Shown in pieces: positions 43,083-52,295 of a DNA stretch of 64,000 bases (positions are counted from its first letter, which is position 1; each line of letters starts with the position of its first letter). The stretch comes from SABY01 sp964593705 (GTDB lineage: Bacteria > Bacteroidota > Bacteroidia > Bacteroidales > 4484-276). The stretch lies in NCBI GenBank assembly GCA_964593705.1, contig CAZQIV010000014.1, forward strand, positions 1-64,000, given 5' to 3'. Under the pieces are notes generated by a model, which searched no databases, was not told where the DNA came from, and was given only the letters and a program-made list of their open reading frames with translations. Position numbers and translations under genes: made by a program.

Positions 43083-44921
43083 ATGAAAATACTATTGAAT
43101 TGCTTGCCACCGGCAGACACGAACAGCCCCTCAATATCGCTTTCGATTCTTAAGAAATTTATGGTAAATACTGGTTTTAAGACTGAAATTAAATACTGGA
43201 ATTTCTTGCTGTCGTTGATGTCGGATTATGTGGATAGCGAAGATTCTGAAATCAGAATATTGCCTTTTCTTTCGATAATTAACGATCGTAATAATAACCC
43301 GAAAGGCAATAAGCGAATTCTTTCACTGCTACAAAAACTTGACCCCGGGCACATCATCGACGACCCGAATTTTTATTCAACATATTTAGAAAGTAAAAAG
43401 AAACAAATTTCCGAAATCATTCGAAATGAATTAAAGCTTATTGATTTTGAGGAGGTTTCACTTTTCGGAATCAGTGCAAAATATTACCAATGGATTCCGG
43501 GAATGATCCTGGCCGAAGAAATTAAAAAGATTGCACCGAAAGTAAAAATTATTGTAGGTGGATTTGGAAGCAAGAATGCTGCTCATGAAGCCATGAAGAT
43601 TTGTACACACTTCGACTTTGGCTGCTGGGGCGAAGGTGAATATCAATTGTTAGAATTAGTACAACAACTTCAAAATGAAACTCCTGATTTCAGATGTGTT
43701 CCACGCATGATTTACCATGATTCGGATGAGATTAAACCATCCTCCACAAACAAAAGTGAATATCTGGATTTTGATAACTATATTTTCCCTGACTATGATG
43801 ACTATGTAAACACCCTCCCGGAGCATTTGGACACGGATAAAATTAACTTCCCAATTAACACCATTCGCTCTTGTCATTGGGGAAAGTGCAAGTTTTGTGA
43901 TTTTAACAAAGGCTATAAATTAAGAACCCGAAGTCCCGAATGTATCGTAAGGGAAATTGAACATCTTAATCGGGAATATGGCATTACACAATTTTCGTTT
44001 GTGGATAGCGACACATTTGGAAACCTGGAGCATTTCGAAGAGTTACTTGATTTAATTATCGCCTTAAGGTATCAAAACGAAGAAGATTACATGTTCTGGG
44101 CAGAGATTATCCCAAATGCTTTTTTTAATGCAGGGCTCATGGAGAAAATGGCCATTGCCGGATTTAAAAATATTTTTATCGGCTACGATGGGCTTTCCGA
44201 TGCATTGTTGCAAAAAATGGGCAAGAGCAATAGTTTTTCTGATAATATTCTATTTGTAAAATACTCACTTAAAAATGGAATTAATCCGGTGGTTAATGTA
44301 ATTAAGCATGTGCCGGGAGAAACTGAAGATGACGTACAGGAATGCATAAAGAACTTGCATTTTTTGAGGTTCTTTTACAAGGATAGCCTGGTTGACTTTT
44401 CGCATATATATGTTGATTTGGTGCTTTCATCGATGACAAAATATTATGCATCAATGCCTGCAGATGAAAGGGGAAATTATGATTGTGATGACATCACCTA
44501 TTTGATGCCGGATTATTTTTCGGACAATGAAAATCGCTTTCATTTATTCAGATACAAAAATAATGTGCCGGCAAATACCAGGGAGTGGGAAAAGCTGATC
44601 GGGATTGAAAACTATTACCTTAGCAACCGGTTTAGCTATATTATCCAGGAGAACAATGGTGTATATTACTACACCGAATATTGCAATGATGTAGAGATTG
44701 AAAATATTGTTTTTGGAAACCCTTATTATGGGCATGTTTTGAAAGCTGTTGAGCACAAAGTATGTCCATTTTCCCGGCTCTACCACGACATCAAAAAAGC
44801 ATTCCCCGGAATCACAGAGGGCCACTTAAAGGAAATACTCAAAGATCTTAAGGCTGCGCGTTTGATTTATTTCAATGCGGAATTTTCCAATATTATTTCG
44901 GTAATTGAATTGGGGAAATAA
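43083..44921 (+). CDS. B12-binding radical SAM protein
   Basis: 612 residues. The N-terminal cobalamin-binding-like domain (about 1-215) contains LFGISAKYYQWIPGM and VGGFGSKNAAHEAM. The radical SAM core follows, with cysteines in RSCHWGKCKFCDFNKGY (about 262-278). The spacing is C-x4-C-x2-C, one residue longer than the usual C-x3-C-x2-C. FVDSDTFGNLEHFEEL and KHVPGETEDDVQECIKNL fit the TIM-barrel core. The C-terminal 180 residues form a winged-helix-like tail. Members methylate or rearrange diverse substrates; the substrate here cannot be inferred. No neighbouring peptide precursor was seen. Single gene. Confidence 0.88.
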   Translation: MKILLNCLPPADTNSPSISLSILKKFMVNTGFKTEIKYWNFLLSLMSDYVDSEDSEIRILPFLSIINDRNNNPKGNKRILSLLQKLDPGHIIDDPNFYSTYLESKKKQISEIIRNELKLIDFEEVSLFGISAKYYQWIPGMILAEEIKKIAPKVKIIVGGFGSKNAAHEAMKICTHFDFGCWGEGEYQLLELVQQLQNETPDFRCVPRMIYHDSDEIKPSSTNKSEYLDFDNYIFPDYDDYVNTLPEHLDTDKINFPINTIRSCHWGKCKFCDFNKGYKLRTRSPECIVREIEHLNREYGITQFSFVDSDTFGNLEHFEELLDLIIALRYQNEEDYMFWAEIIPNAFFNAGLMEKMAIAGFKNIFIGYDGLSDALLQKMGKSNSFSDNILFVKYSLKNGINPVVNVIKHVPGETEDDVQECIKNLHFLRFFYKDSLVDFSHIYVDLVLSSMTKYYASMPADERGNYDCDDITYLMPDYFSDNENRFHLFRYKNNVPANTREWEKLIGIENYYLSNRFSYIIQENNGVYYYTEYCNDVEIENIVFGNPYYGHVLKAVEHKVCPFSRLYHDIKKAFPGITEGHLKEILKDLKAARLIYFNAEFSNIISVIELGK

Positions 44922-44957
44922 TAGATCAAGTGGTACTACTGCATATTTAGTGGGAAG

Positions 44958-45128
44958 ACTAAATAGTGTCGGTCTATAAACTCTCCATCCACCATACACC
45001 CCTCTAACTCCCCTAAAGGGGAGAACCAGCCAGTGCCTTGGCAGCGAGGGATTTCCCCTTTAGGGGACTAAGGGGTCGCACCAGCAAAATCAGAAAAGAG
45101 CTGACTTTATAGACCGACACTAAATAGT
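44958..45128. repeat. 171-bp nested inverted-repeat element
   Basis: Outer arms ...AGTGTCGGTCTATAAA (to 44980) and TTTATAGACCGACACT... (45106-45128), 23 bp long. Inner arms CTCCCCTAAAGGGGAGAA / TTCCCCTTTAGGGGA. No coding capacity. Confidence 0.75.
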
Positions 45129-45212
45129 GCGTGTCCAGAATGTCATCATCAAAAAAATAGATTTCTCTCCGCCAGCCGGCGGATCGAAATGACAAGGCGT
45201 AGGTTTTTATGT

Positions 45213-45255
45213 GGGTGGGTGAAAGTGGGCGCTTCGCGCCCACTTTCACCCACCC
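45213..45255. repeat. Perfect hairpin, apex GGGCGC-TTC-GCGCCC
   Basis: Arms GGGTGGGTGAAAGTGGGCGC and exact complement. Same apex as at 11270 and 26139, with the loop on the opposite strand sense. Confidence 0.85.
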
Positions 45256-45752
45256 CTTTCACAGCCCAGGGCTTTGTCATTTACCCGTAGGGATGCCTAT
45301 GGCACGACTGGAAAAACGAAGCGAAGCAAAGTTTTGAAAGGAGAAATCTCAAATTCAATCACTTAAAAGACGGACACTAAATATCAAGAAATTTTTACAT
45401 TATAAAAAAAAATTCTACAAAAATGGTAGTTGAACCGATCCAGTTAAAATACTTACTCTCGTTTCATAATTTAATGCAGAGCATAGTTTCAATGGATCAA
45501 GACAAATTCCTCGGGGAATAAGACTTTTTGAATTTACAAAAACATTCGCTACAGTTTATCAGCTCATTACAGTTTTCATCAAAAAAGCATCTTTTTGTTC
45601 CTTTTTTATTTCAAGTCTAAGTGTCAAAATGTAAAAACTCAGTATGAGTTTAGGTATTGTAGTAAAGTGGTTGCATTAAATTCTCAACAACTCAGTATGA
45701 GTTGAGCTATCAAGTATTGCTTTCAAATGGAGGGTTAATATATTCATAGCGA

Positions 45753-45870
45753 AACTTCCCGAAAAATCGGGACAGGCTGTACCGGGTTTTATGTGCTATC
45801 TCGGAAATCAATAAACTACAATATCACAACCTCCCGCATGGGCGGGACAGGCTGTACCGGGTTTGAGGCA
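45753..45870. repeat. Two copies of one locus with different palindromic cores
   Basis: AACTT-CCCGAAAAATCGGG-ACAGGCTGTACCGGGTTT at 45753-45789 and AACCT-CCCGCATGGGCGGG-ACAGGCTGTACCGGGTTT at 45829-45864. Flanks are the same, while the palindromic core differs in sequence yet stays self-complementary. Confidence 0.85.
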
Positions 45871-46035
45871 CAATGTTCCTAGACCAGCAATATTGTGACT
45901 GAAAAACAATTATCTAAAGTACAAGTTAATAGAAAAATGGGACGCATAGGTAAAAGGTTGGTTTTATACTCCACCTATAAGGTTTTCAAAATTTGTTCCC
46001 CAGCTTTTTGGTTTGATCCATTTCAATCAAACGTA

Positions 46036-46818
46036 TTAATATTTATTGTAACGCTTGCCAAAAGTAAAACTCAGATAAAAGTTGAGGAAATAATAGTGCT
46101 TGTCGCGAAAGGCCATGATGGGAATGGGGATGGGATACCCATCGATCATTACCCCGGTCTCCAGGGCTTTTATGCTTGTTTTGTATTCACCAAACTCAAA
46201 ATTGAGCCCAACTTTAGCATATAGGCCGGGATAGAATTTGGTTTCGTCAATTCCATCCAAAAAAGGAGCCCGGCCATAGATGTTTTCGATGAAGTGCGTT
46301 TCTGGGTCGTACTTTTCCGATTCGATGTTATTGTAATTGTATTGATTGATAATGTAGAGGTAAATGGGTTTTGCAATGGCAAGGCTAATTCCTCCATAAT
46401 AGGCAACCCGCACTTCAACACCCCCCCAATAGGGTTTTGTGTTTAGCCGGTGTTGTCGTCCCAGGCCAGTACGGATATTGTAAACTTTATTAAGCTTTCC
46501 ATAAACATAGCTGTTGGCATTGCTGTAGTAAGCCCCGTAAAAATTTACACGTACCTGCTTGTCGCCCTTTATGCCAAAAACTTCAACTTCCAATATGTTT
46601 TTCCTGAAAGCATTTTCGTTAAAACCCTTCCTGAATAAAAACCCAAAACCCCTGGTATAGAGCATGACACCGCCCGAAATTTCTTTTTTAAGGATGACTT
46701 TATTGAGGATGGTGTCGATCTCCTCAAAAGCCACATCTTCCTCATTTTGGGCGAAACTGGCATAGCCCGACCCAATAAAGAGGAGTAATATTGATATTTT
46801 GAGAAAATACTTCATCAT
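46036..46818 (-). CDS. Conserved envelope protein of unknown function
   Basis: 260 residues with signal peptide (cleavage near GYASFAQN). The remainder is rich in aromatic, alternating strands (GFGFLFRKGF, VRVNFYGAYYS, YWGGVEVRVAYYGGISLAIAKPIYLYI, YAKVGLNFEFGEY, HYYFLNFYLSFTFGK), suggesting an outer-membrane barrel or periplasmic beta protein. It recalls a conserved Bacteroidetes hypothetical family but no function can be given. A 45-residue lipoprotein gene lies 53 bases upstream on the same strand and may be co-transcribed. Confidence 0.75.
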   Translation of the reverse strand: MMKYFLKISILLLFIGSGYASFAQNEEDVAFEEIDTILNKVILKKEISGGVMLYTRGFGFLFRKGFNENAFRKNILEVEVFGIKGDKQVRVNFYGAYYSNANSYVYGKLNKVYNIRTGLGRQHRLNTKPYWGGVEVRVAYYGGISLAIAKPIYLYIINQYNYNNIESEKYDPETHFIENIYGRAPFLDGIDETKFYPGLYAKVGLNFEFGEYKTSIKALETGVMIDGYPIPIPIMAFRDKHYYFLNFYLSFTFGKRYNKY

Positions 46819-46871
46819 GATTGAAAAATGAACACTTCGGTTTCAATTAAAAGAAAACCGGCTATGCAAAA

Positions 46872-47009
46872 TTATCTGCGTGTTTCTTTCTGAAATTTCT
46901 TCACTTCGTCATAAGATGAGCAATCCTGGGTTGATTTACAAGAATTTATGGCTGAACTAAATAATACAACTGCTGCAACAAAAACCAATACTTTAATTAC
47001 TTTTTTCAT
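46872..47009 (-). CDS. Small lipoprotein
   Basis: A 45-residue ORF starting MKKVIKVLVFVAAVVLFSSA. The hydrophobic signal is followed by INSC, a lipobox-like site with Cys24, and a short hydrophilic tail (KSTQDCSSYDEVKKFQKE) with a second Cys. The translation looks like a genuine signal-bearing peptide rather than chance. It lies 53 bases upstream of the envelope protein at 46036-46818, same strand, so the two may act together. Function unknown. Confidence 0.65.
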   Translation of the reverse strand: MKKVIKVLVFVAAVVLFSSAINSCKSTQDCSSYDEVKKFQKETRR

Positions 47010-47146
47010 ATTTTTACGCTTCTGAAATTGTTTAAGGCATAACTGTCCAAAAGCTTGGACGGCTTTGCCCGAATTTTCTAATTAACTGAATTTTAAACAT
47101 AATATTGCCGATTTCATCGAATCGGGCTACAAAACTAAAGATAAAA

Positions 47147-47824
47147 ATGGCATCAGTAAATCCGCTTATCGAAGAAAGCTGGAAGGAGAACTTGAAAGAT
47201 GAATTCAGCGCATCTTATTTTTCGCAGTTGAAGGCATTCCTGGTGGAAGAAAAATCAGCACACGCTGTTTATCCTCCCGGATCACAAATATTTAATGCCT
47301 TCAACTTTACACCGTTTAACAAAGTTAAAGTGGTAATTCTTGGGCAAGACCCTTATCACGGTTCCGGGCAAGCCCACGGGTTAAGCTTTTCGGTACCTGA
47401 TGGAATTAGGCAACCGCCCTCACTTCAAAATATTTTCAAAGAAATAAATCAAGACCTCGGGTTTCCAATTCCACAGCACGGGAATTTGGAAAAATGGACA
47501 CAGCAAGGGGTGTTGCTGCTTAATGCAACGCTTACCGTTAGAGCCAGGCAAGCCGGGTCGCATCAAAATAAAGGTTGGGAGCAATTTACTGATGCTGCCA
47601 TCAAAAAGCTGTCGGTGGAACGGGAATACCTGGTGTTTTTACTTTGGGGAAATTTTGCCATCGCCAAACGCGAACTCATCGATAATTCACGTCATCTCAT
47701 CCTTACTTCACCACATCCATCGCCTTTTTCGGTTCACCGGGGATTTTTTGGCAACAAACATTTTTCAAAAACAAACATGTATTTAAGGGAACATGGCATC
47801 GGGGAAATTGATTGGCTGGTTTAA
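47147..47824 (+). CDS. ung: Uracil-DNA glycosylase, family 1
   Basis: 225 residues that excise uracil from DNA to start base-excision repair. The water-activating motif is GQDPYHG at residues 66-72 (Asp68), and the leucine-loop motif reads HPSPFS with His190 (usually HPSPLS). LLLNATLTVRARQAGSH and LLWGNFA are also conserved. The start at MASVNPLIEESWKE is 14 codons inside the longest frame, because the upstream part is not family-like. Single gene. Confidence 0.95.
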   Translation: MASVNPLIEESWKENLKDEFSASYFSQLKAFLVEEKSAHAVYPPGSQIFNAFNFTPFNKVKVVILGQDPYHGSGQAHGLSFSVPDGIRQPPSLQNIFKEINQDLGFPIPQHGNLEKWTQQGVLLLNATLTVRARQAGSHQNKGWEQFTDAAIKKLSVEREYLVFLLWGNFAIAKRELIDNSRHLILTSPHPSPFSVHRGFFGNKHFSKTNMYLREHGIGEIDWLV

Positions 47825-47893
47825 AACTCATAATACACAAATTACAAATCAATGAGTTGTAATTTAATCTGTCGCTAACCTAATTATTTTTTA

Positions 47894-47980
47894 CTTAGTG
47901 CTACTTAGTGTCCTCCATGCCTTAGTGGTGAAATTTTGAAGATTAACACTAAGACACTCAGGGCACAAAGAGTCACTAAG
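47894..47980. repeat. Inverted CTTAGTG/CACTAAG element
   Basis: CTTAGTGCTACTTAGTGTCC ... CCTTAGTGGT on the left and AACACTAAGACACT ... GTCACTAAG on the right form an imperfect inverted repeat. A related stretch (ACTTAGTGTTACTTAGTGTC) lies at about 52418. The remaining gap between ung and the DUF2147 gene holds nothing else. Confidence 0.6.
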
Positions 47981-48085
47981 ATGTATTTTTCACGACAATC
48001 TAATAACTCAGTAAAAACACAAATTCCGGTATTGGTATCAGTAAATTAAATATTATTGCAAACTAAACTTAATAAAATAGATAAA

Positions 48086-48544
48086 ATGGTAAAAATCAGT
48101 TCAGTATTCGCAGCACTTTTTATGGTAGCTTTTTTCGCGCTTTCTTCATCCGCCCAAGTTAAAGGCGACGATATCAATGGCCTTTGGCTAAACGAAGATG
48201 AGGATGCTCATATAAAAATCGAAAACAGGGATGGTAAGTATTTCGGTAATATTGTTTGGTTGAAAGAGCCCAACGAAGAAGATACAGGCCTCGCAAAGCT
48301 TGATGATGAAAATCCAGATGCCGAATTACAACTTAGGCCGGTTATGGGACTTGAGTTGCTTTCGGCTTTTGAATTTGATGGTGATGACGAGTGGGAAGAT
48401 GGCGATATTTACGACCCAAAAAGCGGCAAAACATATAGCTGTTACATGGTTTTTACCGATGACACCAACGACAAACTAAAGTTAAGGGGTTATATTGGCG
48501 TTTCATTGCTTGGCAAAACAACCTATTGGACTCGTGTAAAATAA
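48086..48544 (+). CDS. DUF2147 secreted protein
   Basis: 152 residues: signal peptide ending near LSSSAQ, then the DUF2147 pattern (INGLWLNEDEDAHIKIENRDGKYFGNIVWLKEP, GDIYDPKSGKTYSCYM, LKLRGYIGVSLLGKTTYWTRV). The family is a small lipocalin-like beta barrel of unknown role in the periplasm. The ATG at 48086 is preferred to a TTG ten codons earlier. Single gene. Confidence 0.88.
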   Translation: MVKISSVFAALFMVAFFALSSSAQVKGDDINGLWLNEDEDAHIKIENRDGKYFGNIVWLKEPNEEDTGLAKLDDENPDAELQLRPVMGLELLSAFEFDGDDEWEDGDIYDPKSGKTYSCYMVFTDDTNDKLKLRGYIGVSLLGKTTYWTRVK

Positions 48545-48848
48545 TTTATGAGAACAGTCTAAAAAGCCACAATACTCCTTCCCGACCCTGTCCCGATGTG
48601 CGGTATTAATTATAAATCAAAAATTTTCGACTTTATGGGTACACACCATTTAGAGTTCGTCTTTAAAGTAACATATAGAAAAATATACGATTTCAGATTA
48701 ACGATTTTAGATTTAAGATGTTGGTGATAATCAGTAAAATCTAAAATCTCCGATCGTTAATCGTCAATTTTAAATCAAAAAATCGTTGACTTTATGGGCA
48801 CACACTATTTAGCCCACACATCGAGCTTCCGGCAATTTTTACCGAAAA
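48545..48848. repeat. Intergenic repeat region
   Basis: GACTTTATGGGTACACACCATTTAG-like sequence occurs at about 48630 and, as GACTTTATGGGCACACACTATTTAG, at about 48789. Between them AGATTAACGATTTTAGATTT / AAATCTAAAATC...CGTTAATCG form an inverted pair. No gene. Confidence 0.55.
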
Positions 48849-49331
48849 CTATTTATTGTGTTTTGCCATGTATAGACCAATGGCTTCGGTAATTTCAGCA
48901 TTCGATTCAAAATGTGGATCGATGATGTCAACCTTCTCAATATTGGGAAGCTTGAAAACTTCCGGGCTCAGGTATTCAATTTTTGATCCTGAAAAATGCA
49001 AACGCCTTAGCTTTGTCAGGTTTTTAATTTTATCAGGAATTTCCCTGATATTAGTTTTGCAAATAATGAGTATTTCCAAATCTGTTTTATCGAAAATCTC
49101 ATCGGGTAATTGATTTACTTTTTCACCATAAAAAAAGGCAAATTTTTTATTATTTGATGTCCTAATGTATGTACTATCTATTTTGCGGCAACATTGTTTT
49201 TTGCTTTGTGCCAGGTGCTTTTGAAATTTTTCATCATTTTCATGGTTTAAAATGTCCTCTTCTGCCCCTGCAAATAATGCGTTCAATTCCTTTTTTGATA
49301 GTTCTGTAAATGCTTTGTTTTTTTCTTTCAT
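48849..49331 (-). CDS. Short leucine-rich-repeat protein
   Basis: 160 residues without signal peptide. Residues about 75-145 contain three LRR units (LPDEIFDKTDLEILIICKTN, REIPDKIKNLTKLRRLHFSG, EYLSPEVFKLPNIEKVDI). The N-terminal part is charged and helical with two adjacent Cys (KKQCCRK). Likely a cytosolic protein-binding module, partner unknown. It may be a remnant of a larger LRR protein, but start and stop are clean. Confidence 0.72.
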   Translation of the reverse strand: MKEKNKAFTELSKKELNALFAGAEEDILNHENDEKFQKHLAQSKKQCCRKIDSTYIRTSNNKKFAFFYGEKVNQLPDEIFDKTDLEILIICKTNIREIPDKIKNLTKLRRLHFSGSKIEYLSPEVFKLPNIEKVDIIDPHFESNAEITEAIGLYMAKHNK

Positions 49332-49874
49332 GACAGTTTCATATTATAAAATGTTTAGGCCCATTGTTGAAATATTTTTTCGCTTTTGATTATGGAATCA
49401 AAGATAGTTAAGGGATGACTGAAATATAGGGCAAGCATGGCGAAACACTGTTTTGGAAGGATGAAACGCCTGTTTGGGATGACGAACTATTTGTAGAAAT
49501 GTATAATCTCAATACTTTTTAAGGTGCAGAGCACCGCAATATCACTTAGAATTTTTATTGTTGCTTTTTATTTTTTTAAACTCCCTGAATACTACAATGT
49601 GATTAATATTTCGGTTTTGATAATTTATTTCGCTATTGTATTTTTCTACCCATTGCTGTTGAAAAACCAGAAGCATTTGTTCATTGCTGATTTAATTCGT
49701 TCCAATGAGTTCCTTAAGCAAACTTCTTAATGTTTTATAATCCTGTCTTACTTGCTCGTTGAGTATTCTTCGGTAGCTATGCGTTGAACCGAGTGCTATC
49801 AGGGCATCTTGAAATTGATTTTTATATGTTCTATTAAAAGATGCTACATCAACGCATCATTTTATCAAACCAAC
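49332..49874. other. Intergenic region with a coding remnant
   Basis: Contains GGTGCAGAGCACCGCAATAT (49523-49542), a lone arm of the GGTGC repeat family, and a minus-strand coding remnant at 49692-49856. The plus-strand ORF across 49524-49730 starts inside the repeat and is not credible. Confidence 0.45.
49692..49856 (-). pseudogene. C-terminal coding fragment of unknown protein
   Basis: The minus strand reads FQDALIALGSTHSYRRILNE, QVRQDYKTLRSLLKELIGTN then TAA. It is an open, protein-like stretch of about 54 codons without a start, bounded upstream by TGA. It looks like the tail of a lost gene just downstream of the TonB-dependent receptor. Not recognised. Confidence 0.3.
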
Positions 49875-52295
49875 TTATTTATCAAAATCATCCAAAAAGA
49901 AATTTCGTGCCTGCTTTTTCTTTTGCTCGTCTTTGCCGTCAATGTTGTAAACAAAACTCAAAATAAAGTATTGAGATTTGTTCTTCATGCGGTTTTTCTG
50001 GCTATACCTGTAATTATTTTCATCTACAGCGTCCAGGTCGAGCCCGAATTTGTAGGTGTTGAACACATCAGAAATTTTAAAGATCAATTGGGCTTTATTT
50101 TTTAATATCTTTTTATTCAGCGCCAAATCAAAGTAATACCGCTCTTTATATGTTCCCATTACCGATGGGAGTTTCGACCGGTAATATCCCGAAAACCGGA
50201 AACCAAAATTTTTGGGGAGTTTAAAGTTATTCGAAAGGTTTAATGTCCACCCTGTTCTGTTGTTGTTTACATGATTGTGGGCATAACTACCAGATAAATT
50301 GGTGTAAAAAACATTGCTGCTCGCGTTAATATTCCACCATGCAAAAGGTTTGTAAACGAAAGAAATTTCACTTCCGAAAAGTGTGGCTTTGTCGAGGTTG
50401 ATAAAAGTAACATACAAGGCGCTGTCGTTGTAAGCAGATTTAACCCTTGTAATTGCCTGATCGATATGGCGGTAATAAACAGAGCCCAAGCCCGAGATTT
50501 TTTCAAAAACAAAGTATGCACCCGTTTCTATGGAATTCACATATTCCGGTTTTAGGTCGGGGTTGCCAATATGCATGTTTAGCAAATCGGCGTATTCATC
50601 CGAAAATGGATTGAGCATTTTAATGGTGGGTCGGTTAATCCTGCGATTGTAGCTTGCAAAAACCGAAAGGTGCTTATTCAATTTTTTGGATAGTTTTACT
50701 GAGGGAAATAGATCAATGTAGTCATCCTTATTTTCGTTGTCTTGCGAATTTGTTGTGGACTCGCTTCTAAGCCCGGCCTGCAATTCAAAGAATTTAAATT
50801 TGGCGTTTAGGTTAACATAAGCGGCATGAATCACCTGCGTGTATTCAAAATTATTCGATAAAGAAGTGTCGTTTATCCATTCTTCTGGCTTACTGTAGCT
50901 TTCGGAAATGAAATCGTTCATCAGGTTTTTCGTGTCAAAATAATAACCTGCCTCAAGCACTGTTGAATCGTTGAATGACTTCTGGTAATCCAGTGAAAAA
51001 TCTGTTTGGTTATTTATTTGTTTTGAATAAGTATTTTGCAAATCAGGGATTGTGGCTGATGGGTCATAATAATATTTATTATTCATTTCCTGCAACTGGT
51101 CGAAATATGAATAATGAACTTTTGAGCTTATTTTCCCCCCATCATCGAAACGATATTTGTAATTAAAATTTCCATCGAGCGTGTAATTATTTAAATCTAT
51201 GTAAATGTCTTTTAAAGTTTCGTTTATTGTTTGCCCTGATTTGTTGAGTGTTTCATAATTTATGAACCTGGTAGCATTATCAAATTTTTTGGAAGCAATA
51301 ACCGAAACCCCGATTTGTTGTTTTTTACTTAGGGCGTACTCAAAGGTTGAATTTATAAATGCGCTGTTCAAATTCTGATCCTGCCTGTCGTACTGATAAT
51401 AATTCAAGCCGTCCGGGTTTTCATAATTCATCCTCAAATGTTCTTTTGTTTGAAATTTGGTATTGTGTTTTGCGCCACCATTGATAAAAAACCTGGTTTT
51501 ATCTGCCATTACCGAATACCCCACATTTCCGCCTATCGTTTCGGGGTAGCCGGCAAACACATTTATAGTGGTTTTGTTTTTTCCGAATTCCCCGGTTTTT
51601 AAAACAATGTTAATGATGCCCGACATGCCATCGGCCTCATATTTAGCCGATGGGTTATTAATAATTTCAACTTTTTTAATTTGGTTGGCAGGAATTTGGC
51701 CGAGCGATTTTGCAAGTTCTGATTTTTCACCATTTATCAAAATAGTTACCCTGTCGCTGCCCCGGTAGTTAAGGTTGCCATTTATATCAAAGTCAACCGA
51801 AGGCAGGGTTTGCATTACATCTGTGGCGGTGCCTCCTGCAATGGTCAGGTCTTTCGATACATTTATCGTTGTTTTGTTTATGGAGTTTTCAACCAGGTTT
51901 TTCTCGGCGATTATAGAAATTTCTGATAAGGCAATGCTTTTTTGAACCAGCGAAAAATCACAGCTTACCTTTTTGGATTGCACTGACAATTGTTTTGAAA
52001 TATCCAAAAAACACATATATGAAGCACTGATAATATATTCACCACTTTGAACATTCCTGATCGCGTATTTACCTTTCTCATCTGCCGTGGTGCCAACAAC
52101 AAAAATCGAATCATTTTTTGCAAACACCTGAAGGGTGGCAAAAGGTAGTCCTCCTCTATTTATGCTGTCTTTTACAATACCGCTAATTTCACATTTACCT
52201 GAAAAGGGTGCGCTAAAAGTTTCTGTGGCTATAAATATTACTGCGAGCATCAAGAAAAATAATCTGCTACTATGTTTCATTCTTTCCTTTTTCAT
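49875..52295 (-). CDS. TonB-dependent receptor (outer-membrane beta-barrel family)
   Basis: About 806 residues. The signal peptide (cleavage near TETFSA) is followed by a carboxypeptidase-like regulatory domain (about 30-115: CEISGIVKDSINRGGLPFATLQV), a plug domain (about 130-230: GGTATDVMQTLPSVDFDINGNLNYRGSDRVTILING, KVEIINNPSAKYEADGMSGIINIVLK), and a C-terminal barrel of the type seen in Bacteroidetes receptors without a SusD partner. It should import a TonB-dependent ligand, perhaps metal or peptide; none can be named. The start at 52295 is uncertain; a second ATG lies 5 codons later. Confidence 0.9.
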   Translation of the reverse strand: MKKERMKHSSRLFFLMLAVIFIATETFSAPFSGKCEISGIVKDSINRGGLPFATLQVFAKNDSIFVVGTTADEKGKYAIRNVQSGEYIISASYMCFLDISKQLSVQSKKVSCDFSLVQKSIALSEISIIAEKNLVENSINKTTINVSKDLTIAGGTATDVMQTLPSVDFDINGNLNYRGSDRVTILINGEKSELAKSLGQIPANQIKKVEIINNPSAKYEADGMSGIINIVLKTGEFGKNKTTINVFAGYPETIGGNVGYSVMADKTRFFINGGAKHNTKFQTKEHLRMNYENPDGLNYYQYDRQDQNLNSAFINSTFEYALSKKQQIGVSVIASKKFDNATRFINYETLNKSGQTINETLKDIYIDLNNYTLDGNFNYKYRFDDGGKISSKVHYSYFDQLQEMNNKYYYDPSATIPDLQNTYSKQINNQTDFSLDYQKSFNDSTVLEAGYYFDTKNLMNDFISESYSKPEEWINDTSLSNNFEYTQVIHAAYVNLNAKFKFFELQAGLRSESTTNSQDNENKDDYIDLFPSVKLSKKLNKHLSVFASYNRRINRPTIKMLNPFSDEYADLLNMHIGNPDLKPEYVNSIETGAYFVFEKISGLGSVYYRHIDQAITRVKSAYNDSALYVTFINLDKATLFGSEISFVYKPFAWWNINASSNVFYTNLSGSYAHNHVNNNRTGWTLNLSNNFKLPKNFGFRFSGYYRSKLPSVMGTYKERYYFDLALNKKILKNKAQLIFKISDVFNTYKFGLDLDAVDENNYRYSQKNRMKNKSQYFILSFVYNIDGKDEQKKKQARNFFLDDFDK

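Larger units (their letters stand above)
44922..46035. repeat. 1.1-kb gene-free repeat region
   Basis: Begins with a fragment of the TACTACTGC...AGTGGGAAG repeat (44934-44956). It then holds the nested inverted repeat 44958-45128, a TCGAAATGAC-type element (45130-45365) with the hairpin 45213-45255, AT-rich DNA with two CTCAGTATGAGTT copies (45637 and 45691), and the paired palindromes at 45753-45870. No credible ORF. Confidence 0.65.

Noticed and set aside
49524..49730. A 68-residue membrane protein on the plus strand
   Set aside because: It begins inside a GGTGC-family repeat, and the opposite strand over part of the same interval reads as a more protein-like remnant.
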